DNA from: Lineus longissimus
Taxonomy: Eukaryota; Nemertea; Pilidiophora; Heteronemertea; Lineidae
Direction: 5' to 3'
DNA: 64,000 nucleotides
Assembly: GCF_910592395.1 (NCBI RefSeq)
Contig: NC_088316.1
Location: forward strand, 10,356,001 to 10,420,000
The position numbers and the translations under genes are program-made. The notes under the pieces are model-generated. The model was not told the DNA's origin and did not search any database. It saw nothing but the letters and a program-made list of their open reading frames with translations. Each line of letters starts with the position of its first letter. The stretch's first letter is position 1. Positions 37,301-49,300 of this stretch are shown here, piece by piece.

Positions 37301-40300
37301 TATGGGCAAATAACATTCAAAGGTGTCGCCATCTATAGCACCTGGATAAAACTAAGTTTCCCGAGTGCGTTTGGCCATTAAGAGAGGCTGCAGCAAGGTG
37401 CTGATGAATTTACAACGAAGGTAGGGCATGATGTACTGTGCAGTTCACTCGCAAATCATGGGGACAAGTATGACGTGCTATGCAATCACCAACAGCAAAA
37501 GGGTTAATGTACTGTATTTGTTGCTCTTAGCCATCAGCATTTTCTAAGACCTCTCCAGAAATAATTGTCATGGACACCTCATAAACTGATCAAGATTTAG
37601 ACAGTGTCACACACTCACCCTTATTTTGGACAATACTGACACCCCTGTCTGTGCCAGAGATAATGGTAACCAGCCAGACAGGCTCTATCAGCAATTGGGA
37701 GATAAGGTCGTCAACCATGATATCAGGGATGCCACATCACACATGAAGTCAAGATGGCATTTGGTCAATGTGATGGCATACACGTACACGCCGGCGTACA
37801 CGTACACGACGGCGTACACTTACACGACGGCATACACGTACAGGGCGGCGTACAAGTACACGGCGGCATACACGTACATGACGGCGTACACGTACACGGC
37901 GGCGTACACGTACACGACGGCGTACACGTACACGACGGCATACACGTACACGACGGCATACACGTACAGGGCGGCGTACACGTACACGGCGGCATACACG
38001 TACAGGGCGGCGTACACGTACACGGCGGCGTACACATACACGACGACGTACATGTACACGACGACGTACACGTACACAATGATGTACACGTACATGATGT
38101 ACACTGTACATGTTGACGTACACGTGCATGATGACATACACGATGATGTACACGTACACGATGACGTACACGTGCATGATGACGTACACGTGCATGTAAA
38201 CCTTTACTATTTCATGTCACATCGTATCACATGAAAATAGTGTGTTGAAAGCGAAGCTCGCAGTACAGGATAAGACATACAGGAAAATAACTGGTTGACT
38301 TGGCTAAATTGTTTCTACAAACTTATGCGTCTTCAAAGTGGTCAATGAGCTGTTTTAGTCTGTGGTCTAGTAATGAACACTTAGCTGGTATTACAATATA
38401 AAGCAAGACGTTTGGTCAAAGAAGTCACTTCAATTCTCGTGATCGCTCATCTCACTGTCACTATCACACAAATCGACCATCTGCCAGGGTATTCAAATGA
38501 CTTCCCTAAATTTGAAGAGTCATGCAGCAGGATTTCAAATCAAGAGACTGAGGGTTATTTCCAAGGACAGTTGTGAGGGGTTTAATGAAAAGCCTGATCA
38601 GTATTCCTTCGACCTCCCACAGTCCCAGTCCCGAGGCGGATGCCTCAGCCACTACTGGTAGGCGATCAGGACTGGGTGCTAATAATGTGCTGCGATCAAT
38701 TAATCTCACTGACTTACAACAGGCTAACATTAGTGTCCCTATCGTGCAAAAAGATCACAGTATGAAAAATAACTTTTCTTTCATATGAATTTGATAGTTG
38801 GTCAAAGGTGTTTTTTTTTTGTAATTCATATTCCTCTAGAAATCTAGAACAATTTTTTAGTAGAGCCGAGTTCTTTATTGCAGCAATCACAGCAATTCTT
38901 TAGTAGCACCAAAAAAATTCAGGACATCTATCAATATGCTCATAGCAAATATTGACTTTTTTCCAGATGAGGTTATGTTGACAAAACTGGTGCTGATAAT
39001 TTGCAAACGACCATAAAATTACTACCGATTAACAATTGTTGCTCACTGCACTCAAATGGCTTGCAATGATTTTCAAATTCTGACGAAAACAAATTTCAGA
39101 ATGAGCTTTCAGTTGAATTGTGACCAACTATCAAATTAAGATGAAGCACACTCGGGCGAACAAGGTTTTCTCAATAGGAAGTAAATACAAAGCAGTGCCT
39201 CCTACTGGTGACATGAACAACTACACCTACTAACCCGGAATGGTTTCAGCTCTAACAAGGGTAGTGGCATCCCTGATATGTCCTTTTGTCATGTACAAAG
39301 TTAAGAAAACACAGCGTTAGATATATATCTGATGTGCAGATTTCTACAGCGAGAGTTTACACAGCATGTAAAGAAGCTTTAGGAGAAGCTTGCAAAGGTA
39401 ATGGTGGAAGTCAGATGGCCATCATCAGCCTTCGTAGATAAAATGAAATGGCTAGGTGCCATTGTTTTCAGCGGACTGCCCTTTGGTACATAAATTTCAT
39501 TCTGGTTTAGTCCTTCGCCAAACGATCAATTCAAGTAATTTGACCTCTGTCAAGTGACCTTGAAAAGTAGGTCAGATCGTAAAGCAGGGTGACATATTAA
39601 AATGTATCGTTTGTGGTGGTTATGTAACCATGATATAAAACTGGTGGCAAGTGGTGAAGTACCTTCCTCAAAGAAGGTCTTTTTTAATCTAAGTTTCCAC
39701 CAAAAGACTTTAAAGAGTAGTTCTTGGCAACTCTGCCAGGAGAGGATGCAAGAAGCAACCCAGCCCGGAATCCAACATAGAACCTCTCGATCATGAGGTG
39801 GATACTCTTCCACCTTGCTACCCCTGCCCCCACCCCCCTTGGGAGAGGTAATACTCGCCGTAACTTAATATAGATTCACCTGAAAAGCAGGTCACCATGG
39901 ACTCGACATGAAATCAGGTGAGGATAAAAGTGACCAGGTTAATGCTGGCTATGTAGCCCTCTCTCTGGAAAAGACTTGTTCGTCTGCGACACACATTAAA
40001 TGTGACCTCTACGTTAACCAGGCTGAAGGTCATCTGGTCGTCACGCACATGCGTGATAACTTTCGGGTCAGTATTGTCCTATTTCATAAAAGTTGCAAAC
40101 GCACTAGCATGAACAATGACAGACACTATGCTATATTATATATTCACCGATTCACATCCCATCACGATACTATAATGCCACACCATTCTGGTTATGCTCA
40201 TTCCTGGATATTACTCATTTCCAGTTGATTGATATGGAGTGTAAATAGGAGATATGAAGAAGCATTAAAGTTTTACGATACTTGGCCCTGAATTTCCTAA

Positions 40301-43300
40301 TTTTAAAACACACAGTGAAAGCGTGTTTGGCTTTATAGTTTTTTCAGTGTGAGGTAGTTTGTAAAGGGTCTTTGCCTAACAATGTCATTTCAGAAGATAT
40401 GCTCCACAGATAGCAGAGCATGCTGTAAAAGCTTTCCACCATATCATCATCACCAACGTGCTGATATATACAAGCTGAGGAAAGTTCCCATTCTGTAGTG
40501 CAAAGTTGATGCCATGCAAGTTCATCTGAAAATTTTCCCAACAAGTATAGGCACTCAAACCAGCAACATCAACAGGCTATAACACTGTCTACACTTTTGG
40601 CAGTTCCTTTCTAAGTTGAGAAATATCCAAGAGTACATGTGACACTGAGGATACTTTTCATTCCTTTAATTTGTCTTGTGATATTATGTTCCCTCAACAT
40701 TCTGGAACTACACATAACTGACACTTCATGAAAGTTTGCACACTGACACTCCAGGCAAGATTTGTGTTGGTCACAATACTGTCCAAATCACAATTGTCAT
40801 CCTTAAATTCACGTCATTGGCGTGTTATTGATGCGCTACCCAGTACGTAGATCGCGCGTAATTTACGCGAAACATATAGAGATAAGCGCGTCATTAATGC
40901 GCAACTCATCACATAACTTGCGCGTCACTGAAGCGAAGTAGGGTGGAGGTCATTTGTGATTTGGACTGTAGTTCTGTATTCAAAATGTCTTTGTTCTTCT
41001 TTTAGTCCACTAAGTCTAGAACACAGACATTTTTTAACTAAGTAGTTTGATTGAAAATCAACACACTGGAATAAAAGTTGAAAATTTCAACTGATCACAC
41101 TTTAAAATGTTAAAAACAATTATAACAAAGTGGAATGCAACACACAAAATTGGGGAAACATTCTAACTGTAAAAACATCCTCGAATTTTCAAAAACATTG
41201 AAAGGCACATGTAGAAACTTTTTTCAGCTATATACAGAAGTCAGAAATACCCAAGACTAGGTTTCAATCAAGAGATCTCTGAAGACGCATCTAAGTGCTA
41301 GAAGACAATTTTTAGGAGAGGCAGTGCCCTTAGCTTGTTCTAACCACAAAAGAGCACTTTATAATGTGTCATTTTATTCATTATTATCATTATGTGCCCT
41401 AAATGTAGCTATAGATAGCGCTCTCTGGCCAAGACTAAACTTTGACAAAGATTTATTTCTGTCCGCCATGCAAGGCAGCAATACTACCTACATGTACATG
41501 ACCTAAGCAAACAAGCTATGCAAGTGTTACAGGCAGTATTGGATAGCTCAAGTTCATCGACTGTGTTCAAATGATTTTTTATCTTGAACACTCATGAAAA
41601 CTATTTAAAAGTGTTATGTGTTATAGACCAGCAGAGAATGAGATTTGCTTCATGCTTCTGGGAGTCTACACTCTATGATAGTCCAGTCATCACGGTCAAT
41701 AAAGAGATGATCTTACAACTTTCTCACAGGCATATGACAGGCTTAATCGTGGGGAAAAGAAAATTTCTGGGAAATCTCTAGACCTGCCTTTCCATTTGTT
41801 CATGTTTTACAAATTGAAATTAAAAGTCAATTTGGAATCCATTTAAAATTCCCTTTTTTACTCAGTTCATATTGTTGGTTGTCAGGGGGATTAGTATTGT
41901 TATAATAGAAAAGCTAAAACTGCATAAATTTATTGTATTTTGTTAGCGTTTTAAACTATAAACGTGATACACATAAAATTTTGGAAGAATTTTGTTTAAA
42001 TCAAAATTAAGAGCACTTGAAATTTTCATAAGTGCGCACACCCAGGACCAACTTACAGGACACAGCCTGATGGTGGCAGGAGTCATGTCATGGTTATTGG
42101 TATTGGTTTGGCATTTGGTCCACCCTTAAAATGCTCTCGATGCCGTTTAATTCACACTTGTATCAGGAATCTTTTCATCACCCGCTCAAATTAGACTCAT
42201 TCCCTATTTACGTTTATTGGCTTCTCCTGTCCTGATGTTTTTACTTCTTACCATTTTTTTCATCCAAATACAGTGGAACCTCCCTTAGCAGACACCTCTC
42301 TATTAAGGACAACCTCTCTATTGAGGACGCTAGTTTTGGTCCCAAATTCGTTGTTTCCATTCAATTAGACCTCTCTAATCAGGACACCTATCTACTAGGG
42401 ACAGCACTCGTCAGTCCCGAGGGTGTCCTTAGTAGAGAGGTTCTACTGTAATTCAGTTTGTTGAAAAAAATAAAACAAATGCAATGGGACCAATGGCAAG
42501 CAAGAATACTTCAGGGGTGGCCCATCCTGAGGATATCAGGGGTTAATGTTCGCTTCCCCGGCCCTGCACACAAACCCATGAGACATTGGCCCTCATTCGG
42601 TGAAGTGGCCAGTGCAGAGGTAAGTGCACCCAATCAGAGCATCGCTTACATTTGAGTGTAGGAGTTTCAAAGACATAGTAGCAATGATATCCAAACTCGC
42701 ATTTCCCTGATTGTTTTGATCATGCTGATTTAATAGACAGCATTGTCTCCTTCGAGTCAAGTACTGCAACCTCGATTCTAAGATTTCTGAGAGTGATTTC
42801 CATTCATACAAATCATTAGAAGTATGGTAGTTGATAGCTATCTCGTTGCTGACTTAACCCTTATAGTGCCGAATTTCCCAGGTTGAACCAAATATTTTGA
42901 TAGATTGATTCCGTTAGAGCCGTTACCAGTTGAGCTACGATCGTCCGCGGGAGAAATTTAAAAACCGCACGTATAAGCGTGGTTGGCATTTAAGGGTTCT
43001 AGTGTCTGTACGAGGAACTGTTCCCGATATTTAAAAACCGCGATTGGCCGTTTAAGGGTTAAATGTGATGTACATCTGTACTTCACTCAATGAGGGCGAA
43101 TGTCTCCGGGGTTTGTGTGCAGGGCCAGAGAAGTGAACATTAACCCCTGATTTCCTCAGGACGGGGGTGGCCTAACTCTAACTGATAAATATCAACAGAT
43201 TGAGAGCAGGCTAGACCACTCATTTTACTTACTTCAGTCACCTTTCCGTACAACTGCAGGTCAAGCTCAAAGTCCTAAGGAAACACAATAACATTTACAG

Positions 43301-46300
43301 ATAGCAGGGAGCTGAATATTCAGTTTTCATAAAACTAGGATACATGCCAGCTAATTAGAGTTTTACACCAAACCGTGTAAAGGTACACGTACATGTACAA
43401 AATATTCAGACTCGTCAATGTACAAAATTACATAATGGCCCAGCTTCTTTAGCTCAAAACATTTTTGGTTGATTGTCGATTGCTATGATTTGCCTTAATA
43501 GGAAGAGAAGTTCTTTCTGCAGTTCATCTTGGTCTAAAACCATAAAATTGCTTATTTCACTTTCGAAGTTTCTTCATGTTCTTTGCAACCCGAAAAATGG
43601 GCGACACCCCAAATAAACACATTGGGTGAGTGGGAGATTGAAAGGCAAAGGGGCTAAGTGCTTAAGGATCTTTCCCTTGGATTGCAATTCTAGCAAAAGC
43701 TACCAGGGCGATTTTTCTGAAACTCGCATGGATGACACCATGGCCCAAAACAAATGAATTGAAATCAATTTCTTTTGTCTTGCTTGAAACCCAAAAACGA
43801 CAGGGTAGATAGTGGGAGCTTTGTATTTTTAGACATTCCACAAGAATTGCCATGACAAACCTCTCAAGATAGTAAAAAATTATATTCAGCCGGCCCAGTA
43901 CATACAGTAGGTCTGGTAGAGTGGTGAATCAGACTGTTTTCCTTGGTTTTCAAGGACGCCATATTGAATCAGAATGACTTTGACAGTAGTCTTTGTTACG
44001 AACCCACATAAACTTGATCATTGCACTGAAAGAGTGCTTATTATTAATGAAATGTCCAGGGGACATTGTGCTCACTTGGGAATGATCTAGTGGTAGATGA
44101 AATGAAACGTGGAGGTCAAATTGACTTTTCAATATGACAAAATGAGGCACTATCAATGACACTTTTAGAGACTGACCTCTGTGAACTTGAAAAGTAGGTC
44201 AAAATTAGGTAACATGGGACCCATTTTGGGTCAACTTGTACAGATACAACACAATTTGAAGAATCTGAGACAAATAGTGGTGAAACATACCACCTTCATT
44301 GAAATTTTAGAGTTTTACCTTTCTGACCTTGGAAACTAGGTCAAGGTCAAAATGTTATAAGCACTATCTTAATAAGCTTCATATCAATCAATGATGCACA
44401 TAAAGATCACACAGTGAAGGTTTCTTGATATTTGACCGACATATGTTTTATGACCTGACCTAGTTATACCTGAAAAGAGGTCACATTGACCGGAGTTTTT
44501 GTTAACAGGTACAGATGCCCAATAGGTGTCTACATATCAAATTTGAAGACGCTAGGACAATTAATGACAAAACGTGCCAACTTTGCGGAAATTTTAGAGT
44601 TTGACCTCTGTGACCTTCAAAAGTACATGGAGGCCAATTCAAAAACCTGTATATTATGTCATGTAGTCACATCAGAAGTGCTGACAGTTAACATTTCATG
44701 GTTCTAACTATCAGCATTCATGAGATGACAAAACAAGGTTTTCAAAGATGGCCAGCCGCCTGGAGCCCAGAAAGTACGTCAAATAGCGATGATTTTTGTG
44801 TGTCAAGTCATGTTGTCATAAGACATCCACACACCAAGTTTCAACTTTCTAGACTCAACAGTGAGCAAACGTGCCAACATTGTTGACGGACAACGGACAA
44901 TACGTGAAGACGTAAGCTCACCCAGGTGTGCCATTCCCCAACAACACTAGCAATCTCTGGCCGACAATCTTTTTGAAATCGATTGAGGCGCCATCTGATA
45001 TCATCGGAGAACACTAATCATTAATTTTGTGCATGACAGATGGCAAAGCGAGCGTGTCCAGCAGACGATAAGCCAAAATGGCGGGGGCATTCTGTCAACA
45101 GTTTTTCAGCGGCTGAAGTGCTTTTGACTAAAAGCGATCGAAGACAAAAACAAAGCCATACATGAGTTCTAATCATTACTCAGGCTTCGTCTCATGATGG
45201 CCAACTCTCAAAATGAGATAAATTGCTTTTTTTCTGTTTTTTCCACAAAATCATACCACGGCATCAAAGAGTTAAAACTCTGCCAACATAATGTACTATC
45301 TCTTGTGAGTGATTGCATCAATTACCAGCAGCGGTTGTAAAGTTATGCCGGTACCCTAAACACCCACTGGAAAGTAGTACGACATTAAACCATCTTCCCT
45401 GCCAAAGTTACCGACTATTTAAAAACCACAATGCATACTTCCTTCCCAAGACAACAAAGGCAAATAATGGTCAGACCAGAAGAATGCTAAAACCCCACCA
45501 ATGAATAAAAGGGCCTCTCATCATGTATCACATCCATCATGAGGTAACAGTGTTCTCGCCAGGATTTCAATCAAACGGGGCGCAGCCGGCCGGAGGCCAG
45601 CGCCTATATGCGCCGCAGGCGCATTTTTGGCGGGGGTCCGGCCATCCCCCGGAAAAGTTTTGAAACCTGGATGCTCTGAGGTGCGATTTCAGGCCTAATT
45701 CTGGTGAAATAAAACGACATTGGAGCGTTAGTATCGTAGGCAAAACATTTTGCTTCACGGCAATTTGCGGCGTCACGTCGGTCGGCGGGAGGGACGCATG
45801 GCGGGGTATCCACGTAAATACTAGTATTCAAACCGTTACATGCGCAGGGCTGTTTACTTGTACGTTTCAACCGTATTTTGTAAGTTTTCCGATGTTAGTG
45901 CACCGCTGTACGGTCGGGTATACTATATTATACGGAGAGATAAAAAGTTGTGTTTGTACGGGCACTCAACATAAAATAACCACCTGAAGACAGTTTATAC
46001 GATAAAAAAGTGAAGTTGTACGAATAAAAAATTCACTGGTTTCAAAAAAAGTTTTGATCCCCTTGGCCTTGCCCTCCCCGCTTGCTCCCCGGACCCCGAC
46101 ATCGTCAAAGCACATGGTATTTTGTAACCAGATAGCGGCGCCAAATATAGATGCGCAGTAGCCAACTGCGCATCCCGCAGCCCGCGGGATGCGCAGTAAC
46201 CAACTGCGCAAGCCCTGTGCTTCTTCATGATGACATGATGATGATCGACGCTTCTATACATGTACAATGTTTACTTTATTAAAAATTTGTAGAGGCCTTC

Positions 46301-49300
46301 TTCTCGTTTGATCCCGTGTTACCCTGTATATCAATTGAAAGAGACTGCAGATTTTACGCCGACAGCTATTATCATCCACCTGCGGCACACCTGCAAGCAC
46401 TCTTTTGACATAATTAAAAACAACCGCCCCGCTCTGCCGCTAGCCGATCGTACAGGTGCGCTTTTGTCCACTCCCTTGACCTCGTTGCCAAGGCTACGGG
46501 TGATTGTTATTGGCCGACCGTCGGCTGCCGGAACACGTGGACAGTAATGGTAGTAGGCCCTACTGCTGTACCGGGTAATTGAGATGGCTGGCAGTCGTGT
46601 TGCGGTGGGATAATGATCGTTGAGTGACGGCGGAATGTTTATATGCGATATTTACGGCTGTGTTTGTGTAACTATTGGCTTGGATTTAAGCATGGCGGAG
46701 GTGAATTTAAAGAGGGCGGCTGCAAATTTAACAGGGCGGGCTAATTACCCGAACACTGGGTAAATCATGATGAGGACTTACTTTGATGAAATAGCTAGAA
46801 CCAACAGTAATAGATACAAGTGAATCCATCTGCATCGAGAGAAAAAAACAGCTTAGCTTCTACTGATAAGTAAAATGAATATTTTTCAAATCAATCAAGC
46901 CCCAAAGGTTTTTCAGCGTTTTCCTTTGCATTTAACTTGAACATGTCAAACCTCAGCGTTTCTTCGAGTTTTTTTGCGTGGACGCCAATTTGACAAAAAA
47001 TAAATATTTTCACAGTGTGATGGACTTGTATACTATAGGATTTCTGGGTGCAGTGTTCAAATATAATTATTTTTATTTATTTATTTATTTATGTATGATG
47101 GTTTTATGATTCGAGGAGTTATTAAGGCATGCAGCGTTCGTAAAAAAAAGAAATTTGTTATTGAATTTCAATTTTTCCAATTGCGTAGATACTAAATATA
47201 AATGACAGTAATGCCATTGTGTTGGCAGATCCATACAAATACTATATAATTTTCCGCAAATTCGTCATTCTGTGTAACAGCATTTCTATTTTCCTAAACC
47301 ATCAGCAGATACGAATGGTGTTCCGGCTTTAATATGATATTGATAATGAGTTCTGAAGAAAACTTTCTTCAACATGTCAACTATAAGTAGTGCTGTTTTA
47401 AAGGGGGACTATAGGCAGGAGGAGAGGGGCGAATTTGGCCATCTTCAAGTGACTAGTATACACAGTAGAGTAAAGGCCCTTGTCATGTAAGACTTAGCAC
47501 TAAATACAGTGGAACCCCGGTTGGCGACCACCCCGCTAACGCGACCACGATTCTCCGGTCCCGAATGGTTTCCTCTCTAATTACCATTAAGAGACCCCCG
47601 CTAAGACGACCACCCCGGTACCCCGACCGCGACCACTGGCTTGGCCGGTCCCAAACTGAAAATCAACCCCGCTAACCCGACCACCAGGCCTAATTGCCGT
47701 AATCGGTCGCGACCGCGGCATAGTAATTAGCACCTCGCTGCCAAGCTTTGTTGAGACGGGGACAATGGCCATGGGAATACATATGAAAACAAAAAATACA
47801 ATGTGATTTTGCAGGTATGATCAATTGTATAAGTGTAAATGAATAAATAAACTTTCCTTTTCTAACGTTTTCATGGTTTGTTTTCATTACTGAGCCAGTT
47901 CAGTACCAGACATGCGCACTCAGCAGCAGCAAAATCATGTGATTTGCGTGATTTGCATATGAACTTATAATAAACGGCGGGTAGTTTGAAGACCACACTT
48001 ATGACAATAACAAGCTTGCGAGACGTTTGAATGTTTTATGATATGGAGAACTTGGTTGATTTACTACAGTATCATTTTATATTTCTTTAAATATTTTGAC
48101 TGAAAATAGATTTGATTAAAACTGTAGCATTACTCAACTCATCATTCACGTGGAATCATACGACAAGTTTACTTCAATCGTCACAAACAGTCGGGTACAT
48201 GGAGGATGATTCACCAAATTGCCCGCAAATGCGTCACGTCGGGCAGATAATGAAACTTTGTGGATAAAATGAGTTACAAAATTACCTTTTCTAACTCATT
48301 CTGAGAATGTAACATGTAATTTTATCGACGAACTGTTCTTGCGAGGCATGATAACAAAACTTTGGAGCGTGCATCATCTCAATCAGGCAGCGTTGCTATG
48401 GTAGTACAGCGTACACACGCCATGCAGTCGGCACTTTGGCGGGAAAAATAATCATGTATTTCGTCTGGGGATTCCCAACCCCGGTAACGCGACCACCCCG
48501 GTAACACGACCACTCCAACCACGGTCCCATGAGTGGTCGTGTTACCGGGGTTCCACTGTATATCCCTCGTACAAGTGTGAATCATTTCGACCTAGTGTGA
48601 GATGTGAGAGACCCCTATTGGCGACTTTGTGTAACTTTATCTTGCCTGCCTAGCTGCTGCCTATATTGTCCCTTTAAACATGTCGGCCCGACTCATTCAA
48701 AACAAATGAAAACAGTCAGGGAATACATTTTTACTTCAAAGTTATACGACGCAAACCAAAGTGGGATGCATCATACAAAGAGCTGCTGCTGCACCACAAA
48801 AAACATGGGAAATTAAACTAATACACGTACAACATTTGTGGAGGATTCCCAGCAAAAGCGTATGGGGGATGTACCGGTAGTGACTATTGTTTTTTCTTTC
48901 ACATTTGAAGAATATTTATTGCACATCCTTTTTAAGAATATACATTATATGAGCGGGGTTGTGTTAAAGTTCCCTCTGTGACTTTCATTTTGAAATGTAC
49001 TTCAGAACTACAAATGTGATATGAATGAAATTGCTGAATGCTGTTCACCTCTGGCAAAGAATATGGCTACATGTACACAGCCATCTTGCAACTGCATTTG
49101 TAGGTCACAATGACATGGTCATGGAGTTTTCTCAACAAGGCATGCAGAGCACATGACAAGAGACACTGCACAGCACAGACTCTCAACAGGTGCTCAAAAA
49201 AACCTTACAGTCCGTTGTATTTTCCGTTTTGGGCACCATTATGCACAGTCATGACAGTGAGTAGAACCTGGTAATATCCTATTCGATAGGATTCATAAAA

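Noticed and set aside
37626-38234. A 202-codon plus-strand frame with Thr-Tyr-Ala repeats and a partly unique N-terminus
   Set aside because: Four other frames are open over the same array, and the unique part has no clear splice sites or similarity.
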